A stretch of DNA of 10,166 nt from an uncultured Desulfuromonas sp. (GCA_937982495.1 CALJLX010000454.1:1-10166), one strand, 5' to 3'. Counted from the first letter of the stretch, positions 1-7,123 are shown. The notes: generated by a model from the sequence alone, not told the origin. Program-made: numbers and translations.

Positions 1-409
1 TGCCCGCGCCGAAAATCACCACCCGACCCTTTTCCAAGTGGCGCACGGCGCGACGGCGAATGTAGGGTTCGGCCACCTGCTGCATCTCGATCGCCGACTG
101 CACGCGGGTCGCCACCCCGACCTTTTCCAGGGCATCCTGCATGGCCAGGCTGTTCATCACCGTCGCCAGCATCCCCATATAGTCGGCGCTGGCCCGATCC
201 ATCCCCTTGGAAGCGGCAGCGACGCCGCGGAAAATATTACCGCCGCCGATCACCAGCGCAACCTGGGTACCCAAGGCCGTGACCTCACGGATTTCCTCGG
301 CGATACCGACGATCACATTGGGATCGATGCCGTAGCCTTGATTGCCGGCCAGGGCCTCGCCGCTGAGTTTGAGCAGGATTCTTCGATAGGAAGGTTTCGC
401 GTCGGTCAT
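1..409 (-). CDS. pyrH: UMP kinase, N-terminal part (cut by left edge)
   Basis: Uridylate kinase phosphorylates UMP to UDP with ATP in pyrimidine nucleotide synthesis; it is a cytosolic hexamer of the amino-acid-kinase fold. 136 codons are visible of the usual 235-240, and the frame is open to the left edge. The start is the ATG at 409 (MTDAKPSYRRILLKLSGEAL), with a GGAG ribosome site about 7 bases upstream. Family marks are the N-terminal LKLSGEAL strand, the glycine loop GGGNIFRG near residues 56-63, the DYMGMLATVMNSLAMQDALE helix, and RVQSAIEMQQVAEPYIRRRA followed by HLEKGRVVIFGAG. It lies 52 bases after tsf on the same strand, the conserved rpsB-tsf-pyrH order, where frr usually comes next. 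A weak -10-like TATAAG (442-447) lies in the gap, but no good -35 accompanies it, so cotranscription with tsf is more likely. Confidence 0.96.
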   Translation of the reverse strand, partial: MTDAKPSYRRILLKLSGEALAGNQGYGIDPNVIVGIAEEIREVTALGTQVALVIGGGNIFRGVAAASKGMDRASADYMGMLATVMNSLAMQDALEKVGVATRVQSAIEMQQVAEPYIRRRAVRHLEKGRVVIFGAG

Positions 410-461
410 TGCTTCTCCGCCAGACCCCCTCACCAGGGAGCCTTATAGAGTAGGGATAAAA

Positions 462-1376
462 TCACTTCACGAGCGAGGCGACTTCGGAGGCGAAATCACC
501 CTCTTTTTTCTCGATGCCCTCACCCAGCTGGAAACGGGCGAAACGAGCAAGCTTGACCGGAGCGCCGATCTCCTTGGCGAGGGCCTCGACCACCTTGGAG
601 ACCTTCTGGTCGGGATCGATGACGTAGGCCTGCTCAAGCAGGCAGACCTCGCCAAAAAATTTGTTGATCTGGCCGTCGAGAATCTTCTCGACCAGATGGT
701 CGGGCTTGCCGCTTTCCTTGGCCTTGACCCGCATGATCTCTTTTTCCCGGTCGACAACCTCGGCGGGAACTTCCTGACGTTCGAGATACTGGGGATTGGC
801 GGCGGCCACATGCATGGCCAACTGGCGCGCCAAGGCCAGCACTCGCTCATCATCGTCCTTGGCGGTGGCGAGTTCGATCAGCACACCGATCTTGCCGCCG
901 GCATGTACATAAGAAGTCACCACACCGGCGTCAACGGCAAAGCGGGCAAAGCGGCGCACGTTGATATTCTCGCCGATGGTGGCGATCTGGTGGGTCTGCT
1001 CCTCGGCGACCGTGCGGCCGGTGCCGGGGAACGGGGCAGCCATCAACGACTCCAGATCCTTCGGAGCCTGGGTGATGACGGCATCGGCCACGCCGGCGGA
1101 AAAAGCCTGAAAGGCGGTGTTCTTGGCGACGAAATCGGTCTCGGCATTGATTTCGGCAATCGCTCCGATCCGGCCCTGACCGGCGGCGGTCACCATGCCT
1201 TCGGCCGCGACCCGTCCGGCCTTCTTGGCGGCGGCGGACAGGCCCTTTTTTCGCAGGTAGTCGATCGCCGCCTCAATATCCCCACCGGTTTCGGTCAGGG
1301 CTTTTTTGCAATCCATCATGCCGGCGCCGGTTTTGGCGCGCAATTCCGATACCATCGATGCTGTAATCTGTGCCAC
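462..1376 (-). CDS. tsf: Translation elongation factor Ts
   Basis: EF-Ts is the cytosolic nucleotide-exchange factor that releases GDP from EF-Tu. I place the start at the GTG at 1376, giving 304 residues beginning MAQITASMVSELRAKTGAGM. A GGAGG ribosome site lies 7 bases upstream, and homologues begin at this point. An in-frame ATG 26 codons further up (1454) lacks a ribosome site and would add residues not seen in the family. The N-terminal UBA-like module carries TGAGMMDCKKAL (residues 16-27), which contacts EF-Tu. INAETDFVAKN (about 76-86) marks the core, and GEGIEKKEGDFASEVA (285-300) is the typical C-terminus. At 304 residues it is about 20 longer than the E. coli protein (283), within the family range. 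It follows rpsB by 133 bases with a terminator-like hairpin between, so its level is probably set below that of S2 or by an extra promoter. Confidence 0.97.
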   Translation of the reverse strand: MAQITASMVSELRAKTGAGMMDCKKALTETGGDIEAAIDYLRKKGLSAAAKKAGRVAAEGMVTAAGQGRIGAIAEINAETDFVAKNTAFQAFSAGVADAVITQAPKDLESLMAAPFPGTGRTVAEEQTHQIATIGENINVRRFARFAVDAGVVTSYVHAGGKIGVLIELATAKDDDERVLALARQLAMHVAAANPQYLERQEVPAEVVDREKEIMRVKAKESGKPDHLVEKILDGQINKFFGEVCLLEQAYVIDPDQKVSKVVEALAKEIGAPVKLARFARFQLGEGIEKKEGDFASEVASLVK

Positions 1377-1459
1377 GGACAATCCTCCAGCAACCTGCCC
1401 GAAACCCGGACAGATAAGATTCAGGTTGGTTAAAACAAAAAACTTACCGTTCAATCTTC

Positions 1460-1485
1460 AAAAAAGCGCCCCTGAGGGCGCTTTT
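1460..1485 (-). terminator. Terminator-like hairpin between rpsB and tsf (possible attenuator)
   Basis: Read on the minus strand, a perfect 10-bp stem AAAAGCGCCC / GGGCGCTTTT with a 4-base loop (TCAG) runs directly into an uninterrupted T tract of six. This is the form of an intrinsic terminator. It starts 24 bases past the rpsB stop codon and lies 83 bases before the tsf start. Since tsf and pyrH have no strong promoter of their own here, partial termination (attenuation) is the likely role. The A-rich 5' flank means it could also act, less well, in the plus direction. Confidence 0.8.
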
Positions 1486-1509
1486 ATATTGATCCTGTCG
1501 AGAAGAAAA

Positions 1510-2277
1510 TCAGGCCTCGGCCGACTGCTCGGCCACGCCCTGTGCCGCTTCGACCTGATCGGCCCCCTCGGCGTCGGTCCGGATGGTGTTTTCGCGCGCC
1601 TGGCTGCCTTCCATGCAGGCTTCGGCCATCTTCGAGGCGAAGAGGCGAATGGCGCGAATGGCATCGTCGTTGCCGGGAATAATATAATCGATGTCATCGG
1701 GATCGCAGTTGGTATCGACTACCGCCACCACGGGGATTCCCAACTTACGGGCTTCCTTGACGGCAATCGTCTCCTTCTTGGGGTCGATGACGAAAATGGC
1801 GCCGGGAAGCTTGGACATATTCTTGATTCCACCCAGGCTCTTTTCCAGCTTGGCGCGCTCACGCTCCAGCTGCAGCGCCTCTTTCTTGGTGATCAGATCG
1901 TAGGTCCCATCCTGGGACATGACCTCAATCTTCTTGAGCCGATCAATACTCCCCTTGATGGTGGAAAAATTGGTCAGCATCCCACCGAGCCAACGGTTAT
2001 TAACATAGAACTGGCCGGCGCGCAGGGTCTCTTCCATGATGGCGTCCTGGGCCTGCTTCTTGGTGCCGACAAAGAGAATTTTGTCGCCATTTTCGACGGT
2101 CTGCTTAATGAAATCGAAAGCAGTCCGAAAGTAACGGACGGTCTTCTGCAGATCGATAATGTAGATACCGTTTCTGGCGCCGAAGATGTAGGGTTTCATC
2201 TTCGGATTCCAGCGCTTGGTCTGGTGTCCGAAGTGGACACCGGCTTCCAGCAGTTGTTTCATGGTGATCTGAGCCAT
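1510..2277 (-). CDS. rpsB: 30S ribosomal protein S2
   Basis: S2 is a late-assembling protein of the small ribosomal subunit, needed for S1 to bind. The protein has 255 residues from the ATG at 2277 (MAQITMKQLLEAGVHFGHQT), with an AAGGAG ribosome site 8 bases upstream. The open frame continues upstream to 2502, but that stretch has no family similarity and crosses the promoter. Landmarks are GVHFGHQTKRWNPKMKPYIF (13-32), YVNNRWLGGMLTNF (91-104), the coiled-coil region (about 112-150), and KLPGAIFVIDPKKE (156-169) with IPVVAVVDTNCDPDDIDYIIPGNDD (181-205). The last 25-30 residues are an acidic, Ala/Glu-rich tail of the kind that varies between species. It heads the rpsB-tsf-pyrH cluster and is divergent from lptF. 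S2 commonly represses its own operon in bacteria, and the long structured leader here would allow that. Confidence 0.98.
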   Translation of the reverse strand: MAQITMKQLLEAGVHFGHQTKRWNPKMKPYIFGARNGIYIIDLQKTVRYFRTAFDFIKQTVENGDKILFVGTKKQAQDAIMEETLRAGQFYVNNRWLGGMLTNFSTIKGSIDRLKKIEVMSQDGTYDLITKKEALQLERERAKLEKSLGGIKNMSKLPGAIFVIDPKKETIAVKEARKLGIPVVAVVDTNCDPDDIDYIIPGNDDAIRAIRLFASKMAEACMEGSQARENTIRTDAEGADQVEAAQGVAEQSAEA

Positions 2278-2398
2278 GGGGACTTCTCCTTCTTGGGGTG
2301 GTTGAGTTCCTCCGCCTCCATCCTTCCCACCGGATTTTCCGCGACAATTTGGCGGAACACCGTCCGGCAGGTCCGGAAGCGTGCGTGATTTCGGACAA
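2278..2398 (-). promoter_or_regulatory. rpsB 5' leader with two stem-loops (possible S2 autoregulatory leader)
   Basis: If transcription starts near 2398, the rpsB mRNA has an untranslated leader of about 120 bases. Two inverted repeats lie in it. The first is a 5-bp stem TCCGG/CCGGA with a 5-base loop (2363-2377). The second is a 6-bp stem TTCCGC/GCGGAA with a 9-base loop (2337-2357). A purine-rich stretch leads on to the AAGGAG ribosome site. S2 is known to control its own operon through the leader in several bacteria. That this leader does so is inferred; I do not recognise a named RNA family. Confidence 0.35.
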
Positions 2399-2404
2399 CG
2401 GGTG

Positions 2405-2434
2405 TCTATAGCATGCCCTTCGCCGCCGGGGCAA
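2405..2434 (-). promoter_or_regulatory. Candidate sigma-70 promoter for rpsB
   Basis: Minus-strand -35 TTGCCC (2429-2434), an 18-base spacer and -10 TATAGA (2405-2410). Each hexamer matches the consensus at 4 of 6 positions. A run of seven T (2437-2443 on the minus strand) lies just upstream of the -35, where an UP element would sit, which suits a highly expressed ribosomal gene. The predicted start is near 2398. Confidence 0.5.
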
Positions 2435-2457
2435 GCAAAAAAACACCTGAAATCTGG

Positions 2458-2486
2458 TTTACAAGCGCCCCCCGTTGGTCTAAGAT
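2458..2486 (+). promoter_or_regulatory. Candidate sigma-70 promoter for lptFG
   Basis: Plus-strand -35 TTTACA (2458-2463; 5 of 6 consensus bases), a 17-base spacer and -10 TAAGAT (2481-2486; 4 of 6). The expected start point is about 2491-2495, at or within a few bases of the lptF ATG at 2495. No ribosome site precedes that ATG, so the transcript would be leaderless or nearly so. Confidence 0.6.
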
Positions 2487-2494
2487 TCGCACCC

Positions 2495-3664
2495 ATGTCC
2501 ATCGGGAGAATTCATCGCTATATCGCCAGGGAAGTTGGAGTACCCACCCTTCTTGCCTTGGTCGTCTTCACTTTCGTGCTGCTCATGGGGCGCATCCTCA
2601 AGTTGATGGAACTTATCATCAACAAAGGGGTTCCCGCCATTGAGATTATTCAGCTTTTTTCCTTTCTGATTCCGACTTTCCTGGTCATCACCCTGCCTCT
2701 CGCATTCCTGCTCGGGGTGATGCTCGGCTTCGGGCGCCTTTCCTCGGACAGCGAAATCATCGCCCTCAAGGCTTCGGGCGTTAGTCTCTATCACTTGTTC
2801 CGGCCGGTATTGGCCTTGGCCGTTCTCACCGCTCTGTTGACCGCGTTGCTCACCCTCGTCTTGGGGCCGGCGGGGAACCGGGCCTTTCGTGAGCAGATTT
2901 TCAACATCGCGGCCAAACGCGCCAATGTCGGCATCCAGCCCCACGTCTTCAACGCCGAATTCGACGATCTGGTGTTGTATGTCGACGAAGAGGACGAAGA
3001 GAATCATATTTTTAAAGGGGTGATGATTTCCGACCAACGAACCGGGACGACCCCATCGATCATCTTTGCCCAACAGGGCAGAATCTTCTCCGATCCCAAA
3101 GCCCTGACTCTCACCCTGCGCATTGAAAACGGCGCCATCCATCGCGCCACCCCGGGCAAGGAAGCGGATCAGATCATCCGTTTTTCCACCTACGACGTGA
3201 ACCTGAATATGGGGCAACAACTGGAACAGGCGGAAAAGCGACCACCGAAACCGGCGGAGATCGACTCCCGGGAACTTGCCAAAACCCTTTTTCCCGATTC
3301 CGACGCCAAACCGGGAAATCCCAAGTTGGCCATTGAATTTCACAGTCGCCTGATCTTCCCCCTGGCGCCCCTCCTCTTTGCCCTGGTGGGGGTTCCCCTG
3401 GGCGTGCATGCCCAGCGTTCCGGCCGCAGCGGTAACTTCTCCATCGCCTTGTTCGTATTCCTTAGCTATTATCTCTCCCTCTCCCTGGCCGAAACCCTGG
3501 TGGTTGAGTCGGGCTTTCCCACCGCGCTCAGCCTCTGGTTTCCCAGCCTGATCTTTTTCGTCGGCGGGATCATCCTCTTCCAGCGCGCCGCCCAGGAACG
3601 TCGGCTGTCCCTCTGGGACCGGGCTCTCTCCCTGTGGCAGGAACGCAAGGGGGGCCGAGCGTGA
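2495..3664 (+). CDS. lptF: LPS export permease LptF (YjgP/YjgQ family)
   Basis: LptF is one of the two inner-membrane subunits of the LptB2FG transporter, which extracts lipopolysaccharide from the inner membrane and drives it along the LptC-A-D bridge. The start at 2495 (MSIGRIHRYIAREVGVPTLL) gives 389 residues and matches how homologues begin. The frame is open back to 2381, but those 38 codons cover the promoter and look unlike the family. Three membrane segments (about 14-33, 54-80, 103-124) precede a periplasmic beta-jellyroll domain (about 130-280). Three more follow (about 285-304, 315-335, 345-364). The loop after segment 2, GFGRLSSDSEIIALKASGVS (80-96), is the conserved coupling region that meets LptB. 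EFHSRLIFPLAPLLFALVGVPLG (281-303) is the other conserved block. It overlaps lptG by 4 bases. There is no ribosome site upstream. Which of the pair is F and which is G is assigned by order and similarity. Confidence 0.93.
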   Translation: MSIGRIHRYIAREVGVPTLLALVVFTFVLLMGRILKLMELIINKGVPAIEIIQLFSFLIPTFLVITLPLAFLLGVMLGFGRLSSDSEIIALKASGVSLYHLFRPVLALAVLTALLTALLTLVLGPAGNRAFREQIFNIAAKRANVGIQPHVFNAEFDDLVLYVDEEDEENHIFKGVMISDQRTGTTPSIIFAQQGRIFSDPKALTLTLRIENGAIHRATPGKEADQIIRFSTYDVNLNMGQQLEQAEKRPPKPAEIDSRELAKTLFPDSDAKPGNPKLAIEFHSRLIFPLAPLLFALVGVPLGVHAQRSGRSGNFSIALFVFLSYYLSLSLAETLVVESGFPTALSLWFPSLIFFVGGIILFQRAAQERRLSLWDRALSLWQERKGGRA

Positions 3665-4743
3665 GTCTTCTCCATCGCTATCTTCTCCATTTTTTCACCC
3701 GCCTGCTCCTTCTGTCCCTGGGGGCTTTCGCCGGCATTTTCCTGCTGGTTGATTTTCTGGAAAAAGTCGACGACTTTCTGGAGCATGGCGCGGCGATTTC
3801 CCTTTATGCCCTCTATCTGCTCAATATGCTTCCGGTGGCCGTGGCTCAGGTCATTCCCCTGGCGACCCTGCTTGCCGCCTTCGGCACCCTGGGGGGCTTA
3901 TCGAAAAGCAACGAACTGACCGCCATGCGGGGGGGCGGCATCAGTATCTGGAAGATCACTTTGCCGCTGCTGATCTCAGGCCTGCTGCTCTCCGTCGGGC
4001 TTTTTTTCGTCAATGAATTTCTGATTCCCGTCAACCAGAAAAAAATCCACTTCATTTTGCAAAACGAACTGCGCGGCAAGCAGGAAATCCTCTTCAAGCG
4101 GGACAATATCTGGTTTCGGGAAGACGGTACGATTTACCATGTACGCCAGTCGCAACCGGAAAACAATCGACTGCTCGGCGTGACCATCCTCGAATTCGAT
4201 GAGCAATTCCATCTGGTCAGCCGCCAGGACGCCTCCCTCGCCCGCTTCGAGAAGGGGATGTGGATCTTCGAGGACCTCGTCAGTTACCGTTACGACCCCG
4301 ATTCCAGCATGATTGTCGAACGGTTGCGCTTCCCCCAAAAATCGCTGGAGTTGGCCAAGAAACCCGAAGACTTCACGGAAACCTTCTACAAAGCGGAACA
4401 ACTCGGTTTTTTCGAGTTGCGCAGCCTGGTCGACAAGATGGCAAGCGAGGGTTACAACCCCCGGAATTACCAGGTGGACATGCACGCCCGCCTGGCCTAT
4501 CCCTTCACCTGCCTGACCATGACCATGCTCGGCATCCCCTTCGCCCTGCGCAAGGGACGCTCCGCCAGCCTGGCTGTCGGCGTGACCCTCTCGGTAGCAG
4601 TCGGAGTGGTCTTTTTCATCCTGCAGACCCTGCTTACCACCCTCGGCTACTCGGCGGTCATCCCACCCTTCGTCGCCGCCTGGTCGGCGCTGCTGATCTT
4701 CACCCTACTGGCCGTATGGCTGCTGCTTTCGACCCGGGACTAG
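3661..4743 (+). CDS. lptG: LPS export permease LptG (YjgP/YjgQ family)
   Basis: LptG pairs with LptF in the LptB2FG lipopolysaccharide extractor of the inner membrane. The start is a GTG at 3661 (MSLLHRYLLHFFTRLLLLSL) that overlaps the lptF stop codon in GTGA. A G-rich AAGGGGGG lies 6 bases upstream, so translation is probably coupled to lptF. The 360 residues equal the E. coli LptG length. Membrane segments lie near 12-32, 50-76 and 99-121. A periplasmic jellyroll (about 125-270) follows, then segments near 281-296, 302-322 and 334-356. The coupling loop reads LGGLSKSNELTAMRGGGISI (78-97), and the conserved C-terminal block begins DMHARLAYPF (273). The genes for LptB, LptC and LptA are not in this window. 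Transcription should end at the hairpin 12 bases past the stop. Confidence 0.93.
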   Translation: MSLLHRYLLHFFTRLLLLSLGAFAGIFLLVDFLEKVDDFLEHGAAISLYALYLLNMLPVAVAQVIPLATLLAAFGTLGGLSKSNELTAMRGGGISIWKITLPLLISGLLLSVGLFFVNEFLIPVNQKKIHFILQNELRGKQEILFKRDNIWFREDGTIYHVRQSQPENNRLLGVTILEFDEQFHLVSRQDASLARFEKGMWIFEDLVSYRYDPDSSMIVERLRFPQKSLELAKKPEDFTETFYKAEQLGFFELRSLVDKMASEGYNPRNYQVDMHARLAYPFTCLTMTMLGIPFALRKGRSASLAVGVTLSVAVGVVFFILQTLLTTLGYSAVIPPFVAAWSALLIFTLLAVWLLLSTRD

Positions 4744-4754
4744 CTTCAAAATTT

Positions 4755-4803
4755 CCCAAACAAAAAGCCCACCTCGACCAGAGAGGTGGGCTTTTTGTTT
4801 GGG
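4755..4803. terminator. Bidirectional intrinsic terminator between lptG and ahcY
   Basis: A perfect 21-bp inverted repeat (arms 4755-4775 and 4783-4803) with a 7-base loop. The GC-rich core GCCCACCTC/GAGGTGGGC is flanked by A5 on one side and T5 on the other, so it works on both strands. It lies 11 bases past the lptG stop and 12 bases past the ahcY stop, and serves both convergent genes. Confidence 0.93.
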
Positions 4804-4815
4804 ATCAGAACAGGC

Positions 4816-6276
4816 TCAGTAGCGGTAGTGATCGGGCTTGTACGGCCCCTCCACGGGAATGTCGAGATATTCCGCCTGTTCCTGGCGAAGGATGGTCAGG
4901 CGAGCGCCGAGTTTGCCGAGGTGCAGCCGCGCGACCTTTTCATCGAGCCGCTTGGGCAGCACGTACACCCGGTTTTCATAGCGACCATCATTGTTGAAGA
5001 GTTCGATCTGGGCCATGACCTGGTTGGTGAAACTGTTGGACATGACGAAAGAGGGATGGCCGGTGGCGCAGCCGAGGTTGAGCAGGCGCCCTTCGGCCAG
5101 GACGATGACGGCGTGACCATCGGGGAAATACCACTGATCGACCTGATTGCCGTGCTCCTTGGGATTTTTGATATTGACCTTCTTGATCCCCGGAACCTTG
5201 GCCAGGGCCGCCATTTCGATCTCGTTGTCGAAGTGGCCGATATTGCCGACAATGGCGTTATGCTTCATCCGGGTCATATGGGGGACGCGGATGACGTCGC
5301 GGTTGCCGGTCGTGGTGATGAAAAGGTCCGCCGTATCGACGACATCCTCCAGGGTTTTGACCTCGTAGCCTTCCATGAGCGCCTGCAGGGCACAGATCGG
5401 GTCGATCTCGGTGACGATGACCCGCGCCCCCTGGCCGCGCAGGGACTGGCAACAGCCCTTGCCGACATCGCCGTAACCGCAGACCACAACCACCTTGCCG
5501 GAAAGCATGACGTCGGTAGCGCGCATGATGCCGTCGACCAGACTATGGCGGCAGCCGTAGACGTTGTCGAACTTGCTCTTGGTCACCGAGTCGTTGACGT
5601 TCATCGCCGGGAAAGGGAGCAGGCCATCTCGCTGCAACTGATAGAGACGATGGACGCCGGTGGTCGTTTCCTCGGTGACGCCGCGGATGGAATTGCGGAT
5701 TTCGACCCAATCGTTGCGCCGGGCGGCGATGGACTCCCGCAGGCACTTGACGAGTTCGATCCAGTCCTCGGGATCCTCTTGCCCCAGTTCTGGTACCCCG
5801 GATTCCTGCCATTTGGCTCCTTCGAGAACCATCATGGTGGCGTCGCCGCCGTCGTCGAGAATCATGTTGGACACCTGCCCATCGGGCCAGGTCAAGGCCT
5901 GCTCGGTGCACCACCAGTATTCGGCCAAGGTCTCCCCTTTCCAGGCGAAGACCGGAATCCCGGCCGGTTTTTCCGGCGTCCCCCCGGGACCGACCGCCAC
6001 CGCCGCCGCGGCCTGATCCTGGGTGGAAAAAATGTTGCACGACGCCCAGCGAACCTGGGCGCCCAAGTCCACCAGGGTTTCGATCAGCACGGCGGTCTGG
6101 ATGGTCATGTGCAGCGAACCGGTAATCCGCGCCCCCTTCAACGGGTGCTTGCCTCGATATTCCTCGCGCAGGGCCATCAGGCCCGGCATTTCGACCTCGG
6201 CCAATTCGATCTCCTTGCGGCCCAAGGTCGCCAGGTGCAAATCTTTGACTTTAAAATCCAAGTTTTTTTCATTCAT
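4816..6276 (-). CDS. ahcY: Adenosylhomocysteinase (SAH hydrolase)
   Basis: This NAD-dependent cytosolic enzyme splits S-adenosylhomocysteine, the product inhibitor of SAM methyltransferases, into adenosine and homocysteine. The start at 6276 (MNEKNLDFKVKDLHL) has an AGGAG ribosome site 11 bases upstream. The length is 486 residues. Landmarks are the substrate-domain motif SLHMTIQTAVLIETL (54-68), ILDDGGDAT (139-147), EETTTGVHRL (202-211), NVNDSVTKSKFDN (226-238; Lys233 and Asp237 are the expected substrate contacts), the NAD-binding loop CGYGDVGKG (266-274), GNIGHFDNEIE (344-354), and the diagnostic C-terminus KPDHYRY. It is about 55 residues longer than the human enzyme (432). The extra sequence is the insert in the first domain (roughly 95-190), as in long-form bacterial and plant enzymes. 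It shares a strand with metK, which makes SAM. I see no clear promoter or SAH riboswitch in the 78 bases upstream, so cotranscription with the lipoprotein gene is possible. Confidence 0.98.
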   Translation of the reverse strand: MNEKNLDFKVKDLHLATLGRKEIELAEVEMPGLMALREEYRGKHPLKGARITGSLHMTIQTAVLIETLVDLGAQVRWASCNIFSTQDQAAAAVAVGPGGTPEKPAGIPVFAWKGETLAEYWWCTEQALTWPDGQVSNMILDDGGDATMMVLEGAKWQESGVPELGQEDPEDWIELVKCLRESIAARRNDWVEIRNSIRGVTEETTTGVHRLYQLQRDGLLPFPAMNVNDSVTKSKFDNVYGCRHSLVDGIMRATDVMLSGKVVVVCGYGDVGKGCCQSLRGQGARVIVTEIDPICALQALMEGYEVKTLEDVVDTADLFITTTGNRDVIRVPHMTRMKHNAIVGNIGHFDNEIEMAALAKVPGIKKVNIKNPKEHGNQVDQWYFPDGHAVIVLAEGRLLNLGCATGHPSFVMSNSFTNQVMAQIELFNNDGRYENRVYVLPKRLDEKVARLHLGKLGARLTILRQEQAEYLDIPVEGPYKPDHYRY

Positions 6277-6308
6277 TACGGATGTGGCTCCTTTACATGC
6301 GGTCAGTC

Positions 6309-6328
6309 GGAAGGATCGGGATCATTCC
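6309..6328. repeat. Imperfect 8-4-8 inverted repeat upstream of ahcY
   Basis: GGAAGGAT-CGGG-ATCATTCC: 7 of 8 arm positions are complementary. It lies in the 78-base gap between the lipoprotein and ahcY genes. There is no T tract, so it is not an intrinsic terminator. It could be a weak RNA hairpin or a protein-binding dyad, or chance. Confidence 0.25.
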
Positions 6329-6354
6329 GGGAGTAAACGTTAGTCGATAACTTC

Positions 6355-7086
6355 TCAGAGAGGCAATACCAGCGAGTGCAGGCGGCCGGTATCGACCTCC
6401 TTGAATTGCACCCGCACTTCGCGAGCAGAACTCGCTTCGGCGGGAAAGAAAAGGAAACCCCGCCCCAGGGTACCGGCGGCGATACTCCGGTTTTCCAGAT
6501 GTTTGTTGGCCAGATCCCGGGAAATCCGCCGTCCGGCGTCGCCGGAAGTTCCCGACTGGGTGCCGCCGATCACCGCCCCGCCGGCCGCCCCCAGGGCGGC
6601 GCCCTTGGCGGCGGCGGTGCCGACATTCTCACCGGCGACGATACCGATGGCGGCACCGAGCAGCGCGCCGCCGGCGGCACCAATAAAGGATCCCTTGCCC
6701 GCACCCTTGGCGATTTCTCCGAATTCGGAACTGGTTTCCAAACGCTCATAGGCCGTGCGGTTGTCCAGCACGTTCCAGTAACGCCCCTCGTCATCGACCA
6801 GGAAAGTCTGATCCGGCACGATCAACAGGGAATGAACACCGATATTGTCAATGATGACCTGCACCGGCAGAATCCCCGCGCCCCGGATATCGAAGCCGAA
6901 ATTTTCCCGCGCCGCGGCACTGTCGGCGTAAGCTTCGGCGGCGACCTGGGCGCCCGCTACCATCTGCATGCCGGAATAGGCCGACGGCGGCCGGAAGGGA
7001 ACCTCCTGGCTCTTGTAGGTGGAACAGGCGCCCAGCAACAGGACAAAGAGCAGTAGAAGCGGATATATTTTCGAAACGTTCGGCAT
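6355..7086 (-). CDS. Putative outer-membrane lipoprotein with glycine-zipper segment
   Basis: Function unknown. The start at 7086 (MPNVSKIYPLLLLFVLLLGAC) has an AAGGAG ribosome site 6 bases upstream and gives 243 residues. A type II signal peptide ends in the lipobox LLGAC, so Cys21 would be lipidated. Ser follows at +2, which in E. coli-type sorting favours the outer membrane. After a linker, residues 72-107 (ILPVQVIIDNIGVHSLLIVPDQTFLVDDEGRYWNVL) look like beta strands. Residues about 129-177 form a glycine zipper with repeated GxxxG spacing, GAAGGALLGAAIGIVAGENVG then KGAALGAAGGAVIGG. A second beta-rich part (207-243, ending VQFKEVDTGRLHSLVLPL) closes the protein. Glycine zippers occur in membrane-associated and oligomeric envelope proteins. 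The frame runs upstream to 7311 inside the glycosyltransferase gene, but that extension lacks a ribosome site and would bury the signal peptide. Coding is convincing; the role is not known. Confidence 0.88.
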   Translation of the reverse strand: MPNVSKIYPLLLLFVLLLGACSTYKSQEVPFRPPSAYSGMQMVAGAQVAAEAYADSAAARENFGFDIRGAGILPVQVIIDNIGVHSLLIVPDQTFLVDDEGRYWNVLDNRTAYERLETSSEFGEIAKGAGKGSFIGAAGGALLGAAIGIVAGENVGTAAAKGAALGAAGGAVIGGTQSGTSGDAGRRISRDLANKHLENRSIAAGTLGRGFLFFPAEASSAREVRVQFKEVDTGRLHSLVLPL

Positions 7087-7123
7087 GGCAGTCTCCTTTC
7101 CGGATTGGCGTGACAACCGTTGC

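Noticed and set aside
1306..2388. A 360-codon plus-strand open frame opposite rpsB and the tsf leader
   Set aside because: Antisense shadow spanning two genes and a terminator, with no family resemblance.
2381..2494. A 38-codon N-terminal extension of LptF
   Set aside because: It covers the candidate promoter and does not resemble LptF N-termini, which begin like MSIGRIHRYIAREV.
2480..3409. A 309-codon minus-strand open frame opposite lptF
   Set aside because: Antisense shadow; composition is Gly/Gln/Asp-rich noise, while the plus frame is a clear LptF.
4786..6336. A 516-codon plus-strand open frame opposite ahcY
   Set aside because: It is the antisense shadow of a fully conserved enzyme in GC-rich DNA. 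It has no recognisable domain and starts inside the terminator stem.
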